Part shown: positions 39,635 to 47,339 of the stretch, piece after piece
Numbering within the stretch: position 1 is the stretch's first letter
Layout: each line of letters begins with the position of its first letter
Source of the DNA: an uncultured Algibacter sp.
GTDB taxonomy: Bacteria; Bacteroidota; Bacteroidia; Flavobacteriales; Flavobacteriaceae
Reading direction: 5' to 3'
Length of the DNA: 64,000 bases
Assembly: GCA_947499935.1 (NCBI GenBank)
Contig: CANMQH010000010.1
Coordinates: forward strand, 62,001-126,000
Made by a program: the position numbers and the translations under genes
Notes under the pieces: generated by a model
The model's input: the letters and a program-made list of their open reading frames with translations, nothing else
Told to the model about the DNA's origin: nothing
The model's database searches: none

Positions 39635-41145
39635 ATGGTAATAAAAACATATTGCGTAGTGTTTTAATACTATCATATATTATTCTTATTGGAGGTGTTA
39701 TTTATGGTATTAGTGCTGTGTTTAGTTATTTAAATACGGGTGCAGATAGAAGTAAGATGCTACATACCGAAATTAAAAAAGTAGATCAATATGTGCCTAA
39801 ACTGATGTGGGAATCACTAAGTAACGAAGGTAGACCAATGGATACACAAACATTGAAGGCTCTTGAAAACGATTATTTAGATGCTTGGTACGTAAAGCAG
39901 GTGGCTTATAAAACCAACATTACAGAAGGACTTAAAGATTATTATACAGATAATGCTCGTAAAAACTTATATGATTTTATTGACTTAAATACTAATACAG
40001 GCATTACTATAGAATCTACAACTTTAGAACATCATCCTAAAGTAGAGTTTTTTAGTGAAGACGGTCAGCAAGCGGTTATAACAGATCACAATGTTATAGA
40101 ATATAAACGTGTTTTTAAAGCTGAAAAATTAGTTTTAGAAACGACAGAAGTAGCAACGTATAAGATTGTGTTTTTATTAGAAGATGGTTTTTGGCGTATT
40201 CGTCATTTAGTAAAAGAGCGTGTTGAAAACTATAAAGACAAGAAGGACTTAATTTTAACTAAAAACCTAAAGATTAAAGGCATTAACTATTACCCCAGAG
40301 CAACACCTTGGGATATGTTTGGTGAAACATTTTCTAAAGATACTATTGCTAACGATTTTAAAATTATAAAGGAAGCTGGTTTAAATTCGGTTAGAATTTT
40401 TGTGCAATATGAAGATTTTGGAAAAGCAAATGTTGATAAAACTAAACTTGAAAAATTAAAACAAACGCTAGATGTTGCAAAAGCTAATAATCTTAAAGTT
40501 GTAATAACACTTTTTGATTTTTATGGAGATTACTCTGTTTTAGATTGGACTTTAAATCAACGTCACGCAGAAACTATTGTTTCCAATTTAAAAAACCATC
40601 CCGCTTTGTTAGCTTGGGATATTAAAAACGAGCCAGATTTAGATTTTGAATCAAGACATAAAGAATTAGTCATTGCTTGGTTAGATAAAATGATTGATTT
40701 AGTAAAATCTGTTGATGATAAACACCCTGTAACTATAGGTTGGTCTAATACAATAAGTGCTTCAATTTTAAAGGAGAAAGTAGATTTTGTTAGTTTTCAT
40801 TATTATGAAGATTTAGATGTATTGGAAAAAAAGGTTGAAAATTTAAAACTAGAAACTCCCAATAAACTAATTGCTATAACAGAGTTTGGTTTATCGTCCT
40901 ATAAAGGTTTATGGAATCCTTTTGGTAATAATAAAGAGAGTCAAGCTAACTATCATAAAAAGGCGCAAGGTATTTTTAATGATAATGATATTTCTTTTAT
41001 GTCTTGGACACTTTACGATTTTATGCAAATACCAAAAGAAGTCGTTGGACGACTTCCTTGGAGAAAACGGGCTCAAGAGTATTTTGGTTTTATAGACCAA
41101 AACGGAGAGACTAAACCCGCTTTTAAGTATATTTCTAAACCATAG
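39628..41145 (+). CDS. Membrane-anchored GH5-like glycoside hydrolase
   Basis: The 505-residue protein has one N-terminal transmembrane anchor (about 9-34), an NTF2-like region (about 75-200) and a clan-A TIM barrel (about 205-503). The predicted acid/base is Glu335 in WDIKNEPDLD and the nucleophile Glu419 in IAITEFGLSS. KGINYYPRATPWDMFG marks the barrel start. Exopolysaccharide loci often carry such a hydrolase to trim the polymer, as PelA and BcsZ do, and that role is inferred here. The NTF2-like part resembles that of the large membrane protein two genes upstream, which may indicate a shared interaction. Its stop is one base from the stop of the convergent GT4 gene. Confidence 0.82.
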   Translation: MVNGNKNILRSVLILSYIILIGGVIYGISAVFSYLNTGADRSKMLHTEIKKVDQYVPKLMWESLSNEGRPMDTQTLKALENDYLDAWYVKQVAYKTNITEGLKDYYTDNARKNLYDFIDLNTNTGITIESTTLEHHPKVEFFSEDGQQAVITDHNVIEYKRVFKAEKLVLETTEVATYKIVFLLEDGFWRIRHLVKERVENYKDKKDLILTKNLKIKGINYYPRATPWDMFGETFSKDTIANDFKIIKEAGLNSVRIFVQYEDFGKANVDKTKLEKLKQTLDVAKANNLKVVITLFDFYGDYSVLDWTLNQRHAETIVSNLKNHPALLAWDIKNEPDLDFESRHKELVIAWLDKMIDLVKSVDDKHPVTIGWSNTISASILKEKVDFVSFHYYEDLDVLEKKVENLKLETPNKLIAITEFGLSSYKGLWNPFGNNKESQANYHKKAQGIFNDNDISFMSWTLYDFMQIPKEVVGRLPWRKRAQEYFGFIDQNGETKPAFKYISKP

Positions 41146-41146
41146 T

Positions 41147-42349
41147 TTAAGCTACTGCAATACGGTGTTTTGTTTTGTTTGACATAATAGTTTTAAACGT
41201 ATTTATATACATTTCTGCTATTTGAGATAGGGGGTGAGCCGTTGACGCTTTATAATTTGCTTTGCCTAACTCCATTCTGTAAGCGTCATTAGTCACTATG
41301 TTTTCAATGGCTGTTGCTAAACTTTCAACAGATGTAGGGTCAAAAAACTCACCTCTATAGCCTTCATCTTGTACTAACAATGCTAAATCTCCTAAATCGG
41401 GCATTACAACTGCTTTTCCATAACTTCCTGCTTGATGCAATACGCCAGAACTTCCTGTTGTAGAAGTGTATGGAAATACAACTAATGCACTGTTATTAAA
41501 TAATGTTGGTACTTCATGCTCTTCAACATAACCTGTAAATCGTACTTGTGGCACATGTCTGTAGTCTTCTTGAACTTTGGCTAAATAGCCTGGTACATTT
41601 GGGTTATCGGTTCCAGCAATAACAACCTCTAAATTTAATCCTGTAGATTGTCTTACGCTCTCAATGGCTTCAATCATTCCTTCTACTTTTTTATAAGTTC
41701 CAAATTTCCCAAAAGTCATAATTTGCATTGGTGAAGTAGGTATTTTATAATCGGGCTCTTCTGCGATTTCAAAAGTACCGTGAGGTATTAATTTAACATT
41801 ATTTGCTTTATATTTTTTACTTAAAACATCAACATATTTTTGCATTGTAACAGCAACAGTATCTGCTTGTAAAATTAATCGTGTAAGTGTACTTCCTATA
41901 AAACCATACATTTTTTGCATTAATTTATTACTTGTAAAACCAGCACTTCCTAAATCTACTTCTTCTAGAATATTATGAAGTAATACTATATTCGGAATCT
42001 TTTTAAGCTTGCATACGAATGGTAACATTAAACCTAGAGCAGCTACAATTTTCTTGTCGCCAAACTTCATAAATTGTAAGTTGAATAATACTGCATCTGG
42101 TTTTACTTGATTAATAGCTTTGGTTACATTTAAAATATTGGCATAACTATTAAATGTCCAACATTCTTTAATAGTGATTTTACAACCAGCTTCTGCGAAT
42201 TCAATATCTTTTTTACCTTCTGTAGTATCTGTTAATAATACCAATTCTGTGATATCTTTTTTTTGTCTGAAGTGTTTTACTAAATGATAAGCATATTCAT
42301 TTAAAGTCACTTTACTTGGTGGATATGCTGTTACGATGGCTAATTTCAT
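41147..42349 (-). CDS. GT4-family glycosyltransferase
   Basis: The 400-residue protein has a GT-B fold: VTAYPPSKVTLNEYAYHLV at the N-terminus, MTFGKFGTYKKVEGMIEAI, VRFTGYVEEHEV, and the C-terminal donor-site segment VVFPYTSTTGSSGVLHQAGSYGKAVVMPD. It is cytoplasmic. Known for GT4: retaining transfer from a nucleotide sugar. It lies 117 bp after the flippase gene and has its own LytTR-type repeat (42421-42450), so it may be transcribed both from there and by read-through. It probably adds a sugar during assembly of the exopolysaccharide repeat or chain. Donor and acceptor are unknown. Confidence 0.92.
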   Translation of the reverse strand: MKLAIVTAYPPSKVTLNEYAYHLVKHFRQKKDITELVLLTDTTEGKKDIEFAEAGCKITIKECWTFNSYANILNVTKAINQVKPDAVLFNLQFMKFGDKKIVAALGLMLPFVCKLKKIPNIVLLHNILEEVDLGSAGFTSNKLMQKMYGFIGSTLTRLILQADTVAVTMQKYVDVLSKKYKANNVKLIPHGTFEIAEEPDYKIPTSPMQIMTFGKFGTYKKVEGMIEAIESVRQSTGLNLEVVIAGTDNPNVPGYLAKVQEDYRHVPQVRFTGYVEEHEVPTLFNNSALVVFPYTSTTGSSGVLHQAGSYGKAVVMPDLGDLALLVQDEGYRGEFFDPTSVESLATAIENIVTNDAYRMELGKANYKASTAHPLSQIAEMYINTFKTIMSNKTKHRIAVA

Positions 42350-42420
42350 AAGTATAGTTTTAATTGTTTATGATTTACACTACAAATTTGCAGTTAAAAA
42401 TTCAGAAAAACAGGGACTCT

Positions 42421-42450
42421 TAGATGGTTTACTTTTTACTGTAGATGAAT
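42421..42450. promoter_or_regulatory. LytTR-type direct repeat, site 2
   Basis: TAGATGGTT (42421-42429), a 12-bp spacer and TAGATGAAT (42442-42450) lie 72 bp upstream of the GT4 start. The geometry is the same as the other four sites. On the minus strand, a weak -7-like CAAATTTG lies between the site and the gene. Confidence 0.75.
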
Positions 42451-42466
42451 GGTAATTTACTTTAGG

Positions 42467-43717
42467 TTAAGCCAATTTTGAAGATTTTGAATCTAGTTTA
42501 AAGAATACAACTTGAATTATTAAAAGCAATACCATAGCAATAATTTGCATATGTACCACTTGTTCTAAACTAGCATGATAAAAGATAACCAATGCCATTT
42601 GAAGCATCCCAAATACACCAGAAATAATTACTGGCGCATATTTATCTAAAGACAGGTAGTAGTATGCAAATATATTTGAAATAGCAAACATACTTGTAGC
42701 TATAGCATATTTCCAAAGTAGTGGTGCCATGGCTATATAACTTTCTCCAAACAATATATTAATAATAAGCTCTGGAAAACTAAAACAAACCAAAATAATA
42801 CTTATTGATATTACTGCAATGTAACCAATGTATTTAAAAAGTATAGGAGCCGTTTCTTTACCATCCTTTTTTAATTGAACTACGGTTGGCAATAAGAGCA
42901 TTACAAACATCCAGGCTATAAAGTAAACTATCCTACCAATTAATGCCAATGAAGCGTACAAACCAGCTTCGTACGATTCAAAATAATGCTTTACTAACAA
43001 AATATCGCTGTTGTTAATAATAATTTGAGTCAATTCATAAAACGCTGTAATTATAAAGAAGTTTTTTATGGCTTTAGAGTGCTTTTTTTGCAATACTATT
43101 TTTTTCTTCGGAAAAACATTACTTAATTTAAAAGGCATTAAACCAAATAATAATGAGCCTAAAATACCTGCTGAAATTATTATTGAAGATTCAATTTTTA
43201 ATAAAAAAATTAAACCCAATGTTATAAGTAATCTACTTAACATTTCAAATTGATAAGTCATTGATAATAGTTTAAAATTTTTCTTTCCTTGAAAAACACC
43301 TCTATTAACACTCATTAAAAAGTATACAGGAATACCAAACCCAAAAATCAGAAACATACTTGATGATGAGGTATTAAAAATATTTTGCAATTGAGTGGCA
43401 AAAAAAATAGTTAAAAGCCCAAAAAATAATCCTACTATAAAAGCATATTTATAAATTTTAGCTACAAAGTTTTTAAATAATTGGTTTTCAAAAATTACCG
43501 AAAACTTAGCCGTTACCAATTGAAATGTCATAGCTGCAAAACTTAATACCAATAAAAGTGTTATTAGTACTGCTACATCTGCAAATTGTACTGGACCCAA
43601 AAGTCTACCAAGAATTAAATTATATAAATAATTTCCACCATTTACAGTTAAAACACTTAGCATGAATAATTGCTCTGGTGTAATTTTTTTAGATTTTAAA
43701 ATGACTCTAATTTGCAT
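42467..43717 (-). CDS. Wzx/PelG-like polysaccharide flippase
   Basis: The 416-residue protein has about 12 predicted transmembrane helices and few charged residues outside short loops. YNLILGRLLGPVQFADVAVL near the N-terminus is characteristic of the polysaccharide-transport (MOP/Wzx) superfamily. Known role: moving lipid-linked or nascent glycan across the inner membrane. It follows the STAS gene by 32 bp on the same strand and is followed by the GT4 gene. It most resembles oligosaccharide flippases; membership of the PelG branch cannot be decided by eye. Confidence 0.88.
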   Translation of the reverse strand: MQIRVILKSKKITPEQLFMLSVLTVNGGNYLYNLILGRLLGPVQFADVAVLITLLLVLSFAAMTFQLVTAKFSVIFENQLFKNFVAKIYKYAFIVGLFFGLLTIFFATQLQNIFNTSSSSMFLIFGFGIPVYFLMSVNRGVFQGKKNFKLLSMTYQFEMLSRLLITLGLIFLLKIESSIIISAGILGSLLFGLMPFKLSNVFPKKKIVLQKKHSKAIKNFFIITAFYELTQIIINNSDILLVKHYFESYEAGLYASLALIGRIVYFIAWMFVMLLLPTVVQLKKDGKETAPILFKYIGYIAVISISIILVCFSFPELIINILFGESYIAMAPLLWKYAIATSMFAISNIFAYYYLSLDKYAPVIISGVFGMLQMALVIFYHASLEQVVHMQIIAMVLLLIIQVVFFKLDSKSSKLA

Positions 43718-43749
43718 GACTTCAATTTTGATATTTGTATTTTTTAAAA

Positions 43750-44028
43750 TTATGCTGCTATAGAAAAATCTATAGATTCATAAATATCTTTACAACCATA
43801 ACCAACTACAGTAAATACTTTATTATAAAATTCTGCTTTATGAAAAATATGCTCTATAGCTTTTAATCCATTCTTATCAATAGCTGTAACCTTTTCAATA
43901 TTTATGGTTAAAGATTTTGTGTATGCCAATAAGAATTCTAAATGATTTTTAAATTGCTTAACTGTTGTAGCGTTAATACTTCCTTCTACTAAAAATGTTC
44001 CGTTGTTTTCTTTAATTGTAAGTGCCAT
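43750..44028 (-). CDS. STAS-domain protein (anti-sigma-factor-antagonist-like)
   Basis: This 92-residue single-domain protein has the STAS pattern: VEGSINATTVKQFKNHLEFLL, SLTINIEKVTAIDKNGLKAIEHI and VFTVVGYGC. At the usual phosphoserine region it reads IDKNGL, where classical SpoIIAA proteins have D-S-x-G, so the phosphorylatable Ser appears to be Asn or Lys. That argues against switching by a SpoIIAB-type kinase and for a structural or partner-binding role (inference). It is first in a minus-strand unit with the flippase and GT4 genes. A LytTR-type repeat lies 79 bp upstream. Confidence 0.85.
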   Translation of the reverse strand: MALTIKENNGTFLVEGSINATTVKQFKNHLEFLLAYTKSLTINIEKVTAIDKNGLKAIEHIFHKAEFYNKVFTVVGYGCKDIYESIDFSIAA

Positions 44029-44106
44029 AATGTTTGTTTTTAAATTAATATTGGTTTGATTTCTGACACAAAGATGCTACAACAATCAGCGGGAGGTAGT
44101 CAAATT

Positions 44107-44136
44107 TCGGTGAGTGACGGGTTGCTGTAGATGAAT
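44107..44136. promoter_or_regulatory. LytTR-type direct repeat, site 3
   Basis: TCGGTGAGT (44107-44115), a 12-bp spacer and TAGATGAAT (44128-44136) lie between the divergent STAS gene and TPR/barrel gene (79 and 47 bp from their starts). The first half is closer to the TCGACGAGT half-site at 54302. Confidence 0.7.
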
Positions 44137-44182
44137 GAAACGCCTTTTGGTATTAACTTGCAGTATCACAAAAACCTGAATC

Positions 44183-46243
44183 ATGAGTATTAAATTCCAC
44201 ATCATATTAGTATTACTTTTTATAACCACTTTAGCTTATTCACAAAATATGCAAGAAGGTTTTACCTATTTAGAAACAGGAAAGTATGCTAAAGCAAAAT
44301 CGTTTTTTAAAACGGTATTAAAAGACTATCCAAAAAATAAAACAGCGAAGTTATGCCACGGAAGAGCTATTGGGTTGTTAGGCCATTCTGAAAAAGCTGT
44401 TGACATTTTTACAGACTTATTAGCAACGTACCCTAACGATTTTGAAATTAAACTAAATTATGCAGAGAGTTTACTTTGGAATAAAAACTATACCGAGGCT
44501 AAAAGTTTTTACCAAGATTTAATTAAAGAAAATAGCCAAAGTTTCCCTGCGCTTTTAGGGTATGCAAATACGTTATCTAATCTTAAAATATATGATGAAG
44601 CCTTAATTTATGTAAATAAAGCTTTAAACATATTGCCAGGAAACCAAAACGCGTTAACCTCTAAAAAATATATCTATTTGGGCTATGCGTATCAAAACCA
44701 ACAAGCACAAAACTATGAGGAAACAGAACGTTTATTGAAAGAAAATTCAAACCTTTTTAAAGATGATAAAGACACCCTTTTAAATTTAGCAAACCTCTAT
44801 TTAATTACTGGAGAATTTGATAAAGCCGAAACCATATACAATATTATAGCCAGTAATCCAGAAAATAAAATACTAGCATTAAACGGATTAGCTCTAGTAA
44901 AACATGTAAAAGGAAAAGAAAAGGATGCGTTAAAGTTAAGCGAACAAGCTTTTTTAAGTTTAGGAGCAAATACAGATTCAAAATTAGTAAAACCAACAAC
45001 AGAACGTTATATACAAGCCTTAATTTGGAATAAAAAATATAAAACTGCCAATGTATTTATTTCTAATTTAATAGAAACCAAACCTAACGAGAATTGGATT
45101 TTAGCATTACGTGCCACGTTAAATATTTATAAAAGCAATTTTAAGAAAAGTGTTACCGATTACAATCGCATTTTAGAGAATGATAGTAGTTCGTTTGATG
45201 GAAACTTAGGAAAAGCAAATGCATTAAAAGCTATTGGTAAATATGATGAAGCATATCAATCGGCAGAAAATACGTTGACGTTTTATAATAAGCAAAAAGA
45301 CGCTACCAATTTTATTAAAACCTTAAATACGAGTTTTACACCATTTTTGGAAACTAAAACATCTTATTCTTTTGATAATGGCAATAACAAAGCGTTTGCA
45401 GTACAAACTAATATAGAATTTCCAACTTCAACAAAACTTAAGTGGTTAGCGAGTTATGGTTACAGAACAACACGTAACAAAATCACTAATTTTGATGCCA
45501 CATCAAACGATTTTTCCTTAGGGTTAGCTTACCAATTGCTACCAAACATTACCTTTAAAGGAACGGCAGGTGTAACTTCAGCAAAAGCAAATACAAACAA
45601 TTACACGCAATTGGTAACCGATTTGGCCTTAAATATAAAACCATTTAAACTACAAGTTTTAGATATTGGTTATAAGCGGGAAATACAAAGTTTTAATGCC
45701 GAATTATTAGACCGAGAAATCGTGATGAGTAATCTGTACGCTAATTATAACCTAAGCACCAATTTTAATTTAGGGTGGTTTGCACAATATTTTTACACCT
45801 GGCAAAACGATGCTAACAGCAGAAACCTATTGTTTACCTCCTTGTATTATAATATACTAGCGAAACCCGCTTTAAAAGCAGGATTAAATTACCAATACAT
45901 TACGTTTAAAAACCAAGTGCCTACTATCTATTTTAGTCCAAAACAATTTAACGCTGCCGAAGTATTTGTAAACATCATTAAAGATGAAGCGATTACAAAA
46001 CCTAACGCGTGGTTTTACGAATTAACTGCTGCCACAGGCTTACAATATATTAAAGATAATAGTAGCCAAAGCACCTACCGCATACAAGGAAAATTAGGTT
46101 ATAAGTTTACAGAACGCACCTTATTAAATGTTTACGGCACCCGAAGTAATATTGCTTCGGCTACTGCAACTGGTTTTACATTTAATGAAATTGGGCTGAG
46201 GTTTAAATGGTATTTGAGTAGGAAGCCTGTTTTTAGGGATTAA
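44183..46243 (+). CDS. TPR protein with C-terminal outer-membrane beta-barrel (YaiO/PelB-like)
   Basis: The 686-residue protein has a signal peptide (1-20, TLAYSQ). About ten TPR-type helical repeats cover residues 22-380 (for example EGFTYLETGKYAKAKSFFKTV and GNLGKANALKAIGKYDEAY). A beta-barrel of alternating strands covers 385-686, with YaiO-like GLAYQLLPNITFKGTAGVTS and terminal LRFKWYLSRKPVF. The TPR-plus-barrel layout is that of exopolysaccharide export porins (PelB, BcsC, PgaA), so it is the likely outer-membrane exit of the locus. It is divergent from the STAS-flippase-GT4 unit and shares LytTR site 3. Confidence 0.87.
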   Translation: MSIKFHIILVLLFITTLAYSQNMQEGFTYLETGKYAKAKSFFKTVLKDYPKNKTAKLCHGRAIGLLGHSEKAVDIFTDLLATYPNDFEIKLNYAESLLWNKNYTEAKSFYQDLIKENSQSFPALLGYANTLSNLKIYDEALIYVNKALNILPGNQNALTSKKYIYLGYAYQNQQAQNYEETERLLKENSNLFKDDKDTLLNLANLYLITGEFDKAETIYNIIASNPENKILALNGLALVKHVKGKEKDALKLSEQAFLSLGANTDSKLVKPTTERYIQALIWNKKYKTANVFISNLIETKPNENWILALRATLNIYKSNFKKSVTDYNRILENDSSSFDGNLGKANALKAIGKYDEAYQSAENTLTFYNKQKDATNFIKTLNTSFTPFLETKTSYSFDNGNNKAFAVQTNIEFPTSTKLKWLASYGYRTTRNKITNFDATSNDFSLGLAYQLLPNITFKGTAGVTSAKANTNNYTQLVTDLALNIKPFKLQVLDIGYKREIQSFNAELLDREIVMSNLYANYNLSTNFNLGWFAQYFYTWQNDANSRNLLFTSLYYNILAKPALKAGLNYQYITFKNQVPTIYFSPKQFNAAEVFVNIIKDEAITKPNAWFYELTAATGLQYIKDNSSQSTYRIQGKLGYKFTERTLLNVYGTRSNIASATATGFTFNEIGLRFKWYLSRKPVFRD

Positions 46244-46276
46244 CGTTTTGTTATTTATAATTATACTGTTTTTTTA

Positions 46277-46299
46277 GAACACCGTAAGTATGATATATT
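46277..46299 (+). repeat. REP-like repeat, copy 1
   Basis: GAACACCGTAAGT plus a TGATATATT end matches the sequence at 47059-47081 with four A-to-G or T-to-C differences. The two copies flank the transposase gene as direct repeats and abut its stop codon. Confidence 0.6.
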
Positions 46300-46757
46300 T
46301 AGTCTTCAGAAAACAAATACTCATCCCTGTAATCAATTTTATATGCCTTTAAAAAATCTATATATTCATCTTTGAATGATTTTTTAGCGTGATGCGTTTC
46401 CTGGTTATCAATATAGTTTGCGACATTTTTTATTTGAGATTGGCTTATTGAAAATGCTCCAAACCCTGTTTGCCATTTAAATTTGTCGTTCGTAAATTGT
46501 TTTTCATTTATCCATTTTGAGGAATTTGCTTTTATGTCCCTCATCAAATCTGATAAATTACAGTTTGGTTTAATGCCTAGTAGAATATGTATGTGGTCTG
46601 GCATACCGTTAATAGTCATTAATTTTTGATTTTTATTGGTAATTATACCTGTAATATATTTATACAATTCGTCTTTCCAGTTTTTTGAAATACTATTTCT
46701 TCTTCCTTTTACAGCAAATACAACATGTAAATATATTTGAGAATAGGTGTTTGCCAT
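46299..46757 (-). CDS. REP-associated tyrosine transposase (IS200/IS605 Y1 type)
   Basis: This 152-residue HUH/Y1 transposase has the opening ANTYSQIYLHVVFAVKGR, the metal-binding HUH motif in MPDHIHILLG and a catalytic Tyr in VANYIDNQ. The length matches single-domain TnpA proteins. There is no TnpB gene nearby. Short GC-rich palindromes and a pair of direct repeats surround it, which fits a REP-associated transposase. Such proteins cut single-stranded DNA at REP hairpins and are usually domesticated and single-copy. It separates the exopolysaccharide export gene from the T9SS protein gene. Confidence 0.92.
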   Translation of the reverse strand: MANTYSQIYLHVVFAVKGRRNSISKNWKDELYKYITGIITNKNQKLMTINGMPDHIHILLGIKPNCNLSDLMRDIKANSSKWINEKQFTNDKFKWQTGFGAFSISQSQIKNVANYIDNQETHHAKKSFKDEYIDFLKAYKIDYRDEYLFSED

Positions 46758-46773
46758 TGTGTTATTTTGTGTC

Positions 46774-46786
46774 GCTCCTCAGGAGC
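46774..46786. repeat. REP-like palindrome GCTCC-TCA-GGAGC
   Basis: This 5-bp stem, 3-base loop palindrome lies 17 bp upstream of the transposase start. A version with loop AGA occurs at 47009-47021. Confidence 0.55.
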
Positions 46787-46823
46787 TTATTTAAATGGAT
46801 TAATTATTATCTATTGATATTTT

Positions 46824-46836
46824 ACCGCGCTGCGGT
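46824..46836. repeat. REP-like palindrome ACCGC-GCT-GCGGT
   Basis: This GC-rich hairpin is set in T-rich flanks. It has the same 5-3-5 architecture as the two GCTCC palindromes of the unit. Confidence 0.5.
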
Positions 46837-47008
46837 TTTGCTTTATTATAAATATCGTGTTCTAGCAAGTTTTATAAAAATATAATATATTTTTTGACTC
46901 ATCAAACATAACTTTTAATAATCTGTTTTATATAATAATGCCTATAAACAGTAATTACAAAGGTTTAAAGATTTTACCTTTAATGAAAATTGAATTACGT
47001 TAACCATT

Positions 47009-47021
47009 GCTCCAGAGGAGC
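47009..47021. repeat. REP-like palindrome GCTCC-AGA-GGAGC
   Basis: It has the same stem as 46774-46786 with a different loop, as expected for REP hairpins recognised by the neighbouring transposase. Confidence 0.55.
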
Positions 47022-47058
47022 AAAATAACGATAGAACAAATAATAGAGATTGTTTTTT

Positions 47059-47081
47059 GAACGCCGTAGGTGTGACATATT
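47059..47081 (+). repeat. REP-like repeat, copy 2
   Basis: GAACGCCGTAGGT plus a TGACATATT end is the direct-repeat partner of 46277-46299. The unit bounded by the two copies is about 800 bp. Confidence 0.6.
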
Positions 47082-47339
47082 AACGACTATTTTGATGTTC
47101 GATTTAATATTATCCAATTTTTTATACCTCATATATTATTCTCTCCCAGAATTTCAATCATTTCGTTAAAACGATAATCTACGTTATCATCAATTTCAGG
47201 CTGTTCAACATAAACATATTTTTATAAAGCAAATATTATAAAGTTAATAAGAGTTTTCTTTTAGTATTAAGAATGTTAAACAAAAAAAAGCAAAAAACTT
47301 ACGTCTTTTGCCTTACCTCATAGAACAATTTGCTATTAA
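47082..47339. other. Non-coding spacer with a short relic
   Basis: No intact gene is visible. On the minus strand, 47129-47219 reads as a short acidic C-terminal-like peptide (VEQPEIDDNVDYRFNEMIEI, then a stop) without an upstream start, which looks like a gene relic at the edge of the transposase unit. Confidence 0.25.

Noticed and set aside
46299..47081. An IS605-type TnpA/TnpB pair with a guide RNA next to the Y1 transposase
   Set aside because: No TnpB/RuvC-like frame exists on either strand within several kb; the unit fits a REP-associated transposase instead.
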